From positions 1 to 5,116 of the forward strand of contig JAGGDZ010000055.1 in NCBI GenBank assembly GCA_024648655.1: a stretch of 5,116 bases of DNA, read 5' to 3'. The stretch comes from Chloroflexota bacterium (GTDB lineage: Bacteria; Chloroflexota; Dehalococcoidia; Lucifugimonadales; JADFKI01). Positions 1 through 4,898 of the stretch are shown piece after piece. Every line of letters starts with the position of its first letter. Position 1 is the first letter of the stretch. The notes under the pieces are model-generated. The model saw only the letters and a list, made by a program, of their open reading frames with translations, did no database searches and had not been told where the DNA came from. The position numbers and the translations under genes were made by a program.

Positions 1-222
1 CGGCTGAGGCCGGATGCCGCCGGCGAGTGGGTCCAGTGGTCGGACGTGGCCGACGCCGACGCCTCGACCGCCAGCGCCAGGTTGGTGCTGGTGTTCCTGA
101 CCGAGGAGACGAACTACCAGCTGCAGCTGAGGGCCGTGGATGACGATGGGCCGGGCGCAGCCAACGAGGTGTCCTTCACCACGCCCAAGAGCGGCGCCCT
201 CCCCCGGGTCACCCCAGACTAG
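1..222 (+). CDS. C-terminal end of a fibronectin type III-like domain protein (5' truncated by window)
   Basis: Frame 1 is open from the first base to a TAG at 220-222, giving the last 73 residues of a protein that begins outside the window. The segment reads like the second half of a fibronectin type III fold: a W..WSDV stretch near residues 16-21, an N-Y-Q-L-Q-L-R-A-V strand near residues 39-47, a D-D-D-G-P-G-A turn, then N-E-V-S-F-T-T-P, the usual closing strand of an Fn3 repeat. About ten residues follow, rich in Pro, Gly and Arg, with no membrane anchor or sorting motif. Such domains usually sit in secreted or surface multidomain proteins as adhesion or spacer modules, so the role here cannot be read from this fragment. 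The Fn3 assignment is from pattern recognition of the strand motifs. It is not obviously linked to the riboflavin genes about 1 kb downstream. Confidence 0.7.
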   Translation, partial: RLRPDAAGEWVQWSDVADADASTASARLVLVFLTEETNYQLQLRAVDDDGPGAANEVSFTTPKSGALPRVTPD

Positions 223-497
223 CGTACCGCTTACTCCGATGAGGGCGAAGCCACGCCCAGTAAGGGCCGAGCGCGGCTTGCTGGTGACAACGCGGTCTCC
301 CGATGAGGGTTCACGACGCCTGGCCGCTCGGAAAGCAATCCGCAAAGTACGAGGATGAGCAAGCCATCAAGGTTATCAATAGGACCAGTCGTATAATTGA
401 TTTCAGTAGTACCTGATCCAATATGCCAGTATGGATCGTGCATTAACCGTCTCATGTAACCGTGGTAGCCGTCTGAGCGGTCCTCGGCATCATTCTA
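223..497. other. Intergenic stretch without a convincing gene
   Basis: No + strand gene with a plausible start, ribosome binding site and protein-like composition is visible. A small GCCG-AGCG-CGGC hairpin (266-277) lies about 45 nt after the upstream stop but has no T-run, so it is not a convincing terminator. The words CGATGAGGG at 237-245 and 300-308 are a short direct repeat. The part around 361-450 is visibly richer in A and T than the coding regions. On the minus strand the frame of the small secreted ORF continues open through this stretch; it is listed separately as a possible decayed gene. Confidence 0.6.
231..494 (-). pseudogene. Possible in-frame continuation (decayed part) of the small minus-strand secreted ORF
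   Basis: Directly after the two consecutive TAG codons that end the minus-strand ORF (500-495), the same frame runs open for 87 codons to a TAA at 233-231. The only early ATG in it (455-453) has no ribosome binding site in front of it. The first half, roughly to base 330, has mixed composition that could be protein (a Y-W-H-I-G-S-G-T-T patch, then a hydrophobic G-L-L-I-L-V-L-C-G-L-L patch). The last third becomes Arg/Pro/Ser-rich, as is typical of noncoding GC-rich DNA. I recognise no family. It may be the remains of a longer secreted or membrane protein interrupted by nonsense mutations, or simply a chance open frame. Confidence 0.2.
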
Positions 498-713
498 CTA
501 GGTCACCTCATAATTAGTCATCTCCTCGTCGTCCACCATGACCTTCATTATGACAACAGTCACGTAGCTGACGTCAGGCGAGTCGCCCGGGTCCACTGCG
601 TCCGTCTCCTCCTGGGCCCAGACGTCTCCAACGACTAGGAACAACAGGACGATTACCATCACTGAGGCGCATCCCGGCAAAGCCATACTTGGGATTCGTC
701 TCATCGTCAGCAT
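498..713 (-). CDS. Small secreted acidic protein, unknown function (71 aa)
   Basis: The ATG at 713-711 is preceded by AGAGGTG (726-720) with a 6-nt spacer, a good ribosome binding site. A GTG at 722-720 is in frame but lies inside that site, so the ATG is preferred. The N-terminus is a textbook Sec signal peptide: a positive M-R-R near residues 4-6, a hydrophobic core about residues 16-29 (S-V-M-V-I-V-L-L-F-L-V-V-G), and a V-W-A cleavage motif at 31-33 followed by Gln-Glu. The predicted mature part is only 38 residues and strongly acidic (about 11 Asp/Glu, one Lys), with one beta-like stretch T-V-V-I-M-K-V-M-V near 52-60. An L-P-G-C at 12-15 is not a lipobox, because the hydrophobic stretch follows the Cys instead of preceding it. 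Two TAG codons in a row end the frame. No family was recognised, and it may be the 5' part of a broken gene. The signal peptide is seen; its use is inferred. Confidence 0.45.
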   Translation of the reverse strand: MLTMRRIPSMALPGCASVMVIVLLFLVVGDVWAQEETDAVDPGDSPDVSYVTVVIMKVMVDDEEMTNYEVT

Positions 714-790
714 GTTCAACACCTCTCATTCCCTCCCAGCAGTCTGACTTTCAACTTTGCCGACTGCGCTGTCGCGCGACGGCATACCCA

Positions 791-804
791 CAGGCGAACG
801 CCTG
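791..804. repeat. Short inverted repeat, possible operator
   Basis: CAGGCG and CGCCTG form perfect 6-bp arms around a 2-base AA centre. The 2-nt spacing is too tight for an RNA hairpin but suits a dimeric DNA-binding protein. It lies about 78 bases upstream of the minus-strand secreted ORF start and about 410 bases upstream of dcd. In GC-rich DNA such a palindrome can occur by chance, and nothing links it to a regulator. Confidence 0.2.
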
Positions 805-872
805 GGTGAGTTCTTCTTTGGTGACGACAGGTTATTACGATCGAGGGGGGCAATTGTCGGCCACACCGCCTT

Positions 873-898
873 CTCTTCTACTTGATAATACAGAAGAG
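873..898. repeat. Inverted repeat able to form a hairpin, 7-bp stem
   Basis: CTCTTCT (873-879) and AGAAGAG (892-898) are perfectly complementary around a 12-nt AT-rich loop, with two further possible G-U pairs at the base of the stem. No T-run follows on either strand, so it does not look like an intrinsic terminator. Its role is unknown. Confidence 0.25.
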
Positions 899-1122
899 GG
901 AAACGGTATTTTCGACTCACGCATACCCGTTTGGTGGCGCCGGACGGCGCAGAGACGGTCGATGCCTAGACGAATCACGCTGACGGCGCTGCATGTGTAC
1001 ACGGTCTTTACTCGGGACGCCCGTTTCTGCATGAAAAGCGCAGTTAACGAGTTCAAAACGGCATCATGAACCTATATCTGCGTCTCCAATGTTGCTAGAA
1101 TGTATCACCATGGTCTGACGGA

Positions 1123-1174
1123 ACGGACTGCCAAGGCGGGCTACCAAGACGGACTGCCAAGGCGGGCAGCCAGT
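1123..1174 (+). repeat. 26-bp direct tandem duplication in the dcd leader
   Basis: A 19-base word, ACGGACTGCCAAGGCGGGC, occurs at 1123-1141 and again at 1149-1167, a period of 26 bases. The 7 bases after each copy are similar but not identical (TACCAAG and AGCCAGT). The second copy also forms a possible hairpin: GCCAAGGC (1156-1163) with GCC (1169-1171) and TTGGC (1174-1178), an 8-bp stem with a 2-nt AG bulge. The pair ends about 44 bases before the dcd start codon, so it probably lies in the 5' leader of the operon. It may be a recent slippage duplication or a duplicated binding site. Confidence 0.6.
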
Positions 1175-1217
1175 TGGCGCTTTCACAGCAGCCGCCCCAC
1201 ACGATGGAGAGTTCGCA

Positions 1218-1805
1218 ATGACGGTTCTCAGCGATCGCACAATCAAGATGATGCTGGCGGAGAGAAAAATTGTCGTCGAGCCACTCGGCGAGGGATGCAT
1301 ACAGCCTGCCAGCGTGGATGTGCATCTGGACAAGCGCATCCTTGTGTTTCGCAACTCGCGCCGACCATTCATCGATGTGCGCCAGGACCTGAGCGACCTG
1401 ACAGAAATGGAGGAGATCGGCGAGCAACCTTTCATCCTGCATCCCGGAGAGTTCGTGCTGGGCAGCACGCTTGAGACCATCGAGATTCCCGAAGACCTTG
1501 TCGCTAGATTGGAAGGCAAGAGTTCGCTGGGCCGAATCGGATTGCTAATCCACTCCACGGCAGGGTATGTCGATCCGGGCTGGAAGGGGCGCCTGACGCT
1601 GGAACTTAGCAATGTGGCGAATCTGCCGGTTACACTGTATCACGGCATGAAGATAGGGCAGATTTCCTTCTTGCAACTGTCAACGCCTGCGGACATTCCC
1701 TACGGTTCGCCGGAGTTGGGCAGCAAGTATCAGGGACAGACCGTCCCGACCGCCAGCAGAGCATTCCGTGATTTCAAGACGGTGGAGCAAGATGGTGGAG
1801 AATGA
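1218..1805 (+). CDS. dcd: dCTP deaminase, probably the dUMP-forming (bifunctional) type
   Basis: This cytosolic enzyme of the trimeric dCTP deaminase/dUTPase fold supplies dUMP for dTMP synthesis. Over 195 residues, close to family length, it shows H-P-G-E-F-V-L-G-S-T-L-E at 75-86, the nucleotide-binding G-K-S-S-L-G-R at 100-106, H-S-T-A-G at 112-116, D-P-G-W at 119-122, the catalytic-position Glu129 in L-E-L-S-N, and a C-terminal G-S-K-Y-Q-G-Q at 168-174. The H-S-T-A-G version, with Gly where E. coli Dcd has His, and the S-N-V-A-N-L-P and Y-Q-G-Q segments match the Mycobacterium tuberculosis enzyme, which both deaminates dCTP and cleaves the triphosphate to give dUMP. The bifunctional call is inferred from that resemblance. 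The ATG start has GGAG (1206-1209) eight bases upstream. It is the first gene of the cluster, 97 bases before ribD and on the same strand, so co-transcription is likely although it is not part of riboflavin synthesis. Confidence 0.95.
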   Translation: MTVLSDRTIKMMLAERKIVVEPLGEGCIQPASVDVHLDKRILVFRNSRRPFIDVRQDLSDLTEMEEIGEQPFILHPGEFVLGSTLETIEIPEDLVARLEGKSSLGRIGLLIHSTAGYVDPGWKGRLTLELSNVANLPVTLYHGMKIGQISFLQLSTPADIPYGSPELGSKYQGQTVPTASRAFRDFKTVEQDGGE

Positions 1806-1851
1806 GAGATGATCGCACCCTTTCCTTCGGCAATATCAGGACAGACTCTAG

Positions 1852-1875
1852 CCCTTCCTTTTTATCAGGGAAGGG
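1852..1875 (+). promoter_or_regulatory. Hairpin in the dcd-ribD spacer, function unknown
   Basis: CCCTTCC (1852-1858) and GGAAGGG (1869-1875) are perfectly complementary around a 10-nt loop rich in T, in the 97-base gap between dcd and ribD. It is followed by ACAATCGG, not a T-run, so it is unlikely to be a Rho-independent terminator. It could stabilise or separate the dcd and rib parts of the message, or be a short dispersed palindromic repeat. It does not contain the conserved core of the FMN riboswitch. Confidence 0.4.
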
Positions 1876-1902
1876 ACAATCGGACCAAGGGTTAGCGGAC
1901 TT

Positions 1903-2994
1903 ATGCAGCACATGGAGCGCGCGCTTGCACTGGGATGGCGCGCGCTGGGCACGACCAGCCCCAACCCCGCCGTGGGCTGCGTCATAGTGCGCGACGGCGA
2001 GACTGTCAGCGAGGGCTGGACGCAGCCTCCGGGTCAGGAGCATGCGGAAGCGGCGGCATTGCGGCAGGCGGGCGCAGCCGCGCGCGGCGCGACGCTATAC
2101 ACCACACTTGAGCCGTGCAATCACTACGGGCGCACTCCACCCTGCTCAGAGGCGATCATCGCGGCAGGCATATCGGAAGTTCATGTCGCCGTGCGAGACC
2201 CGAACTCGAATGTCGCAGGAGGCGGAATTGAGCGGCTTTACGATGCAGGCATTCGCGCACGCATCGGGGAATGCGCCGATGAAGCGGGGCGTCTTATAGA
2301 GGCGTTCGCCAAGCACAGCAGTACGCGTATGCCGTTTGTGACTGCCAAGTACGCGATGAGCCTTGACGGGAAGATTGCCGCCCGCTCCGGCGATTCCAAG
2401 TGGATCAGCGGCGAGGAGTCGCGCCGGTACGCTCACCTGCTGAGGGCGCGGTCGGACGCTATCATGGTGGGCATCAATACTGTGCTCGCGGACGACCCGC
2501 AACTGACGGCGCGAGACGCCGAGGGCAACGCGAACGCGCGACAGCCGCTGCGCGTGGCGCTGGACAGCCGCGGCAGGATGCCGCAGGACGCGCAGATGCT
2601 GAACGCGCCAGGCGATACGCTCATAGCCGTTGCCGATGATTATGAAGGGGCGGCTTGCGTCGGGGCGGAGACCATCAGGCTGCCTTCCGGCAGAGGTGGC
2701 GTTGACTTGTACGCTCTGCTGGTCGCGCTGGGTGATCGGGATGTTACGAGCGTGCTTGTGGAGGGCGGCGGCGCGACTATCGGAGCGCTGTTCGATATGA
2801 ACCTCGTTGACAAGGTTGTCGCTTTCGTCGCACCCGTTATAATAGGCGGGGATGATGCCGTATCGCCGGTTGGCGGCATCGGCAGCGCAGGTATGAAAGA
2901 GGCGCTGCGCCTGAAGAACGTTGAGGTGATGCGCTTTGGTAGAGATGTGGCGGTCATCGGGTACGTAAACGAGGTACCTGAACGGGGTACCTAA
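1903..2994 (+). CDS. ribD: Bifunctional pyrimidine deaminase / 5-amino-6-(5-phosphoribosylamino)uracil reductase
   Basis: RibD deaminates the pyrimidine product of GTP cyclohydrolase II and then reduces its ribosyl group with NADPH. At 363 residues it has the normal length for the fused protein. The N-terminal zinc deaminase domain (about 1-140) shows S-P-N-P-A-V-G-C at 19-26, the zinc ligand and catalytic Glu in H47-A-E49, and P71-C72-N-H-Y-G-R-T-P-P-C81 carrying the other two zinc Cys. The reductase domain (about 144-355) shows A-K149-Y-A-M-S-L-D-G-K at 148-157, S-K-W-I-S-G at 165-170, V-G-I-N-T-V-L-A-D-D-P at 189-199, and V-E-G-G-G-A-T at 286-292. The ATG at 1903 fits the family N-terminus. 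No strong ribosome binding site precedes it (AAGG is 12 bases away), and a second in-frame ATG is at 1912. An in-frame TAG at 1849-1851 rules out a much longer form. The last residues and the stop codon are made by a 13-bp tandem repeat. The second substrate-site residue of the P-C-x-H motif is Asn, where Ser is common. Confidence 0.96.
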   Translation: MQHMERALALGWRALGTTSPNPAVGCVIVRDGETVSEGWTQPPGQEHAEAAALRQAGAAARGATLYTTLEPCNHYGRTPPCSEAIIAAGISEVHVAVRDPNSNVAGGGIERLYDAGIRARIGECADEAGRLIEAFAKHSSTRMPFVTAKYAMSLDGKIAARSGDSKWISGEESRRYAHLLRARSDAIMVGINTVLADDPQLTARDAEGNANARQPLRVALDSRGRMPQDAQMLNAPGDTLIAVADDYEGAACVGAETIRLPSGRGGVDLYALLVALGDRDVTSVLVEGGGATIGALFDMNLVDKVVAFVAPVIIGGDDAVSPVGGIGSAGMKEALRLKNVEVMRFGRDVAVIGYVNEVPERGT

Positions 2995-3010
2995 ACGGGG
3001 TACCTAAACG
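2961..3010 (+). repeat. 13-bp tandem repeat array across the ribD stop codon
   Basis: The unit GTACCTAAACGGG occurs as four consecutive copies: 2961-2973 (two mismatches), 2974-2986 (TGAAC in place of TAAAC), 2987-2999 (consensus), and 3000-3010 (11 bases, then diverging). Because 13 is not a multiple of three, each copy is read in a different frame, and the third copy provides the TAA stop of ribD at 2992-2994. The palindrome GGTACC recurs at each junction. The array fills most of the 48-base gap to ribE and stops about 19 bases before the ribE ribosome binding site. Confidence 0.85.
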
Positions 3011-3028
3011 CAGAAGCGGCGTAGCAGC

Positions 3029-3034
3029 AGGGAG
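3029..3034 (+). promoter_or_regulatory. Ribosome binding site that fixes the ribE start
   Basis: AGGGAG lies 8 bases before the ATG at 3043. An in-frame GTG at 3034-3036 begins within the last base of this site, so it cannot be the start. The ATG also gives the canonical M-F-T-G-I-V N-terminus of riboflavin synthase. Confidence 0.75.
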
Positions 3035-3042
3035 TGAAGGCG

Positions 3043-3651
3043 ATGTTCACTGGGATAGTTGAGGAGGTCGGCTCCGTGAAGGCGGTAGAGGAAGGTGGGC
3101 TGGTCATCGGCGCGTCGGCGGTTCTGAGCGATGTCAAAGTCGGAGACAGCATCGCCGTCAACGGCGCCTGCCTCACGGTCACCGCTTACGACGAGTCCGG
3201 CTTCAGCGTGGACGTAGTGCCTGAGACGCTGCGCCGAACGAATCTGGGGGAACTTGCTTCCGGGGCGCCGGTCAACCTCGAACGCTCTATGCCCGCCTAT
3301 GGACGCTTCGGCGGGCACATGGTGCAGGGGCACATTGACGGCACTGCCGACATACGATCCATCGAGAGTGAGGGCGACGCCCTGACGGTCATTTTCGATG
3401 CGCCGCCTTCGATTATGCGCTATGTGGTCGAAAAGGGGTTCATCGCTGTGGACGGGGCAAGCCTCACCATTGTAAACTGTGATAACTTTTCTTTCAGCGT
3501 GTCCTTAATTCCGCACACGCAGGATAATACGATCTTCAAGACCAAGAGCGCCGGAGATAGCGTAAACTTGGAAGTTGACATCACGGCTAAGTATGTTGAA
3601 CGGCTCACTATGGCAGGTCGCGCGCCGGTGGACACGGCCGACGAGCTTTAG
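3043..3651 (+). CDS. ribE: Riboflavin synthase, alpha chain
   Basis: This enzyme performs the last step of the pathway, dismutating two molecules of 6,7-dimethyl-8-ribityllumazine to riboflavin plus the pyrimidine that RibH reuses. It is usually a trimer, sometimes enclosed by the RibH shell. The 202-residue product has the diagnostic tandem lumazine-binding repeats. Repeat one (about 1-88) has M-F-T-G-I-V-E-E at 1-8, A-V-N-G-A-C-L-T-V at 38-46 with the conserved Cys43, and P-E-T-L-R-R-T-N-L-G at 60-69. Repeat two (about 90-186) has G-G-H-M-V-Q-G-H-I-D-G at 90-100, the matching A-V-D-G-A-S-L-T-I at 135-143, and L-I-P-H-T at 155-159. The C-terminal trimerisation segment V-D-I-T-A-K-Y-V-E-R-L (178-188) is present. 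All key residues I can place are intact. The gene follows ribD by 48 bases and precedes ribBA by 23, so it is translated from its own site within one message. The symbol follows Bacillus usage; E. coli calls it ribC. Confidence 0.96.
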   Translation: MFTGIVEEVGSVKAVEEGGLVIGASAVLSDVKVGDSIAVNGACLTVTAYDESGFSVDVVPETLRRTNLGELASGAPVNLERSMPAYGRFGGHMVQGHIDGTADIRSIESEGDALTVIFDAPPSIMRYVVEKGFIAVDGASLTIVNCDNFSFSVSLIPHTQDNTIFKTKSAGDSVNLEVDITAKYVERLTMAGRAPVDTADEL

Positions 3652-3662
3652 CAAGACGATGC

Positions 3663-3668
3663 AGGAGG
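3663..3668 (+). promoter_or_regulatory. Strong ribosome binding site of ribBA
   Basis: A full AGGAGG lies 6 bases before the ATG at 3675, the best Shine-Dalgarno match in the cluster. It indicates ribBA is well translated even though it follows two upstream genes. Confidence 0.8.
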
Positions 3669-3674
3669 CAGGTA

Positions 3675-4898
3675 ATGCCGCTGTCCAGCATTGACGACGC
3701 AATAAGGGACATTCGATCCGGCAAGATTATCATTATCGTGGACGACGAGGACCGCGAGAATGAGGGCGATCTTGCAATGGCGGCGGAGCTGATCACGCCG
3801 GAGGCGGTCAACTTCATGGCCACGGAGGGGCGAGGACTTATCTGCGCGCCTATGATGTCACAGCGCCTCGACCATCTCCGCATTCCTATGATGGTGTATG
3901 AGAACACCGCGCGCCTCAGCACTGCATTCACCGTATCGGTCGATGTGCTGGACGGCGCTACCACGGGCATATCTGCGCACGACCGCGCCGCCACGATTAA
4001 AGCGCTCATTGACCCGAAGACTAGACCTGAAGACCTGGCACGACCCGGCCACATTTTCCCACTTCGATACATGGAGGGCGGCGTCCTGAAGCGCGCGGGG
4101 CAGACGGAGGCAGCCGTTGACCTGGCGCGGCTTGCAGGCTTGCAGCCTGCGGGGGTCATCTGCGAAATTATGGCGGACGACGGCTCTATGGCGCGCATGC
4201 CGCAACTGGAGGTGTTCGCAGAGAAGCACGACTTGAAGATTGTCAGTGTGGCGGACATCATCGCTTATCGCAGAGAGCACGAGCGGCTTATCGAGCGGGT
4301 GGCAGAGGCGAGAGTGCCAACGCCGTACGGCGAGTTCACCGCCGTTTCCTACAGAAGCCTCGTCGATAGGGACGAGCACGTTGCCTTGGTAAAGGGAATC
4401 ATCAGAGAAAACGAGGCTACTCTTGTGCGGGTGCATAGCGAGTGCCTCACCGGGGACGTGTTTTCCAGCAGGCGGTGCGACTGTGGCGACCAGAGGGATC
4501 TCGCGCTGCAAGCCATCAGCAAAGAGGATTCCGGTGTGTTCCTGTACATGCGGCAGGAGGGGCGCGGCATCGGAATACACAACAAGCTGAAGGCGTATGC
4601 ACTGCAGGACGAGGGACTGGACACGGTGGACGCGAATATCAAACTAGGCTTCGACCCGGACCCGCGACAGTATGGCGTGGGCGCGCAGATTCTGGTTGAC
4701 TTGGGGGTCAGGAGGATGCGCTTCCTGACCAACAACCCAAAGAAGCGCGTGGGCATTGAGAGCTTTGGGCTGGAACTTGTCGAAGAGGTGCCTCTCATCG
4801 CACCGGTGAACCAAGAGAACCGTCGGTATCTGCAGACGAAGGTGCAGCGCATGGGCCACACACTGGATATTGACTTTGCGGCAGGGGAACACCAATGA
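3675..4898 (+). CDS. ribBA: RibBA: 3,4-dihydroxy-2-butanone 4-phosphate synthase / GTP cyclohydrolase II fusion
   Basis: This fused cytosolic enzyme starts both branches of the pathway. The N-terminal half (about 1-203) converts ribulose 5-phosphate to dihydroxybutanone phosphate; the C-terminal half (about 205-400) opens GTP to the first pyrimidine. In the RibB half I see the acidic metal loop D-D-E-D-R-E-N-E-G-D at 23-32, G-L-I-C at 54-57, T-T-G-I-S at 96-100, R-P-G-H-I-F-P-L-R at 123-131, and C-E-I-M at 163-166. The segment that normally reads R-A-G-H-T-E-A is R-A-G-Q-T-E-A at 140-146, so the usual His is Gln143. In the RibA half the zinc site is complete (Cys257, Cys268, Cys270 in H-S-E-C ... 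R-R-C-D-C-G), as are R-Q-E-G-R-G-I-G (293-300), the Y-G-V-G-A-Q-I-L segment (333-340) and L-T-N-N-P (351-355). The 407-residue length is normal. The start is set by the AGGAGG upstream. Its stop overlaps the ribH start as ATGA, suggesting translational coupling. Confidence 0.95.
   Translation: MPLSSIDDAIRDIRSGKIIIIVDDEDRENEGDLAMAAELITPEAVNFMATEGRGLICAPMMSQRLDHLRIPMMVYENTARLSTAFTVSVDVLDGATTGISAHDRAATIKALIDPKTRPEDLARPGHIFPLRYMEGGVLKRAGQTEAAVDLARLAGLQPAGVICEIMADDGSMARMPQLEVFAEKHDLKIVSVADIIAYRREHERLIERVAEARVPTPYGEFTAVSYRSLVDRDEHVALVKGIIRENEATLVRVHSECLTGDVFSSRRCDCGDQRDLALQAISKEDSGVFLYMRQEGRGIGIHNKLKAYALQDEGLDTVDANIKLGFDPDPRQYGVGAQILVDLGVRRMRFLTNNPKKRVGIESFGLELVEEVPLIAPVNQENRRYLQTKVQRMGHTLDIDFAAGEHQ

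Larger units (their letters stand above)
714..1217. other. Intergenic region upstream of dcd; no recognisable gene
   Basis: About 500 bases separate the start of the minus-strand small ORF from dcd. Open frames here (for example 689-1069 + and 1056-835 -) have no ribosome binding site and no protein-like pattern. Structural elements seen are a palindrome GTCGCGCGAC at 771-780, an inverted repeat CAGGCG-AA-CGCCTG at 791-804, a 7-bp hairpin (stems 873-879 and 892-898), and the tandem duplication at 1123-1174. A TAGAAT at 1096-1101 could be a -10 box for dcd, but no good -35 hexamer sits 16-18 bases upstream, so no promoter is called. Confidence 0.6.

Noticed and set aside
266..277. GCCG-AGCG-CGGC hairpin after the Fn3 gene as a terminator
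   Set aside because: The stem is only 4 bp plus wobble pairs and there is no following T-run.
495..500. TAG TAG as recoded (pyrrolysine or suppressor) codons
   Set aside because: TAG also ends ribE and the Fn3 gene in this window and behaves as an ordinary stop, and nothing else suggests amber recoding.
672..713. Lipoprotein signal (L-P-G-C) in the small minus-strand ORF
   Set aside because: The hydrophobic core lies after the Cys, whereas a lipobox must end the hydrophobic stretch; the V-W-A site fits ordinary signal peptidase better.
689..1069. Plus-strand open frame of 126 aa upstream of dcd
   Set aside because: No ribosome binding site, no domain-like pattern, and it overlaps the better-supported minus-strand signal-peptide ORF start.
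1073..1101. Possible sigma70 promoter for dcd with TAGAAT at 1096-1101
   Set aside because: The -10 match is good, but no acceptable -35 hexamer lies 16-18 bases upstream.
1064..1612. Minus-strand open frame of 182 aa opposite dcd
   Set aside because: It lies antisense to clear dcd motifs, is Ser/Arg/Pro-rich, and has no support as a protein.
1802..1987. Small plus-strand ORF starting in an ATGA overlap with the dcd stop
   Set aside because: The ATGA looks like coupling, but the frame runs out of phase into ribD, with a composition there typical of a shadow frame, and it has no family resemblance.
3608..4580. Minus-strand open frames of 217 and 240 aa opposite ribBA
   Set aside because: They are shadows of the ribBA reading frame with unlikely composition and no recognisable motif.
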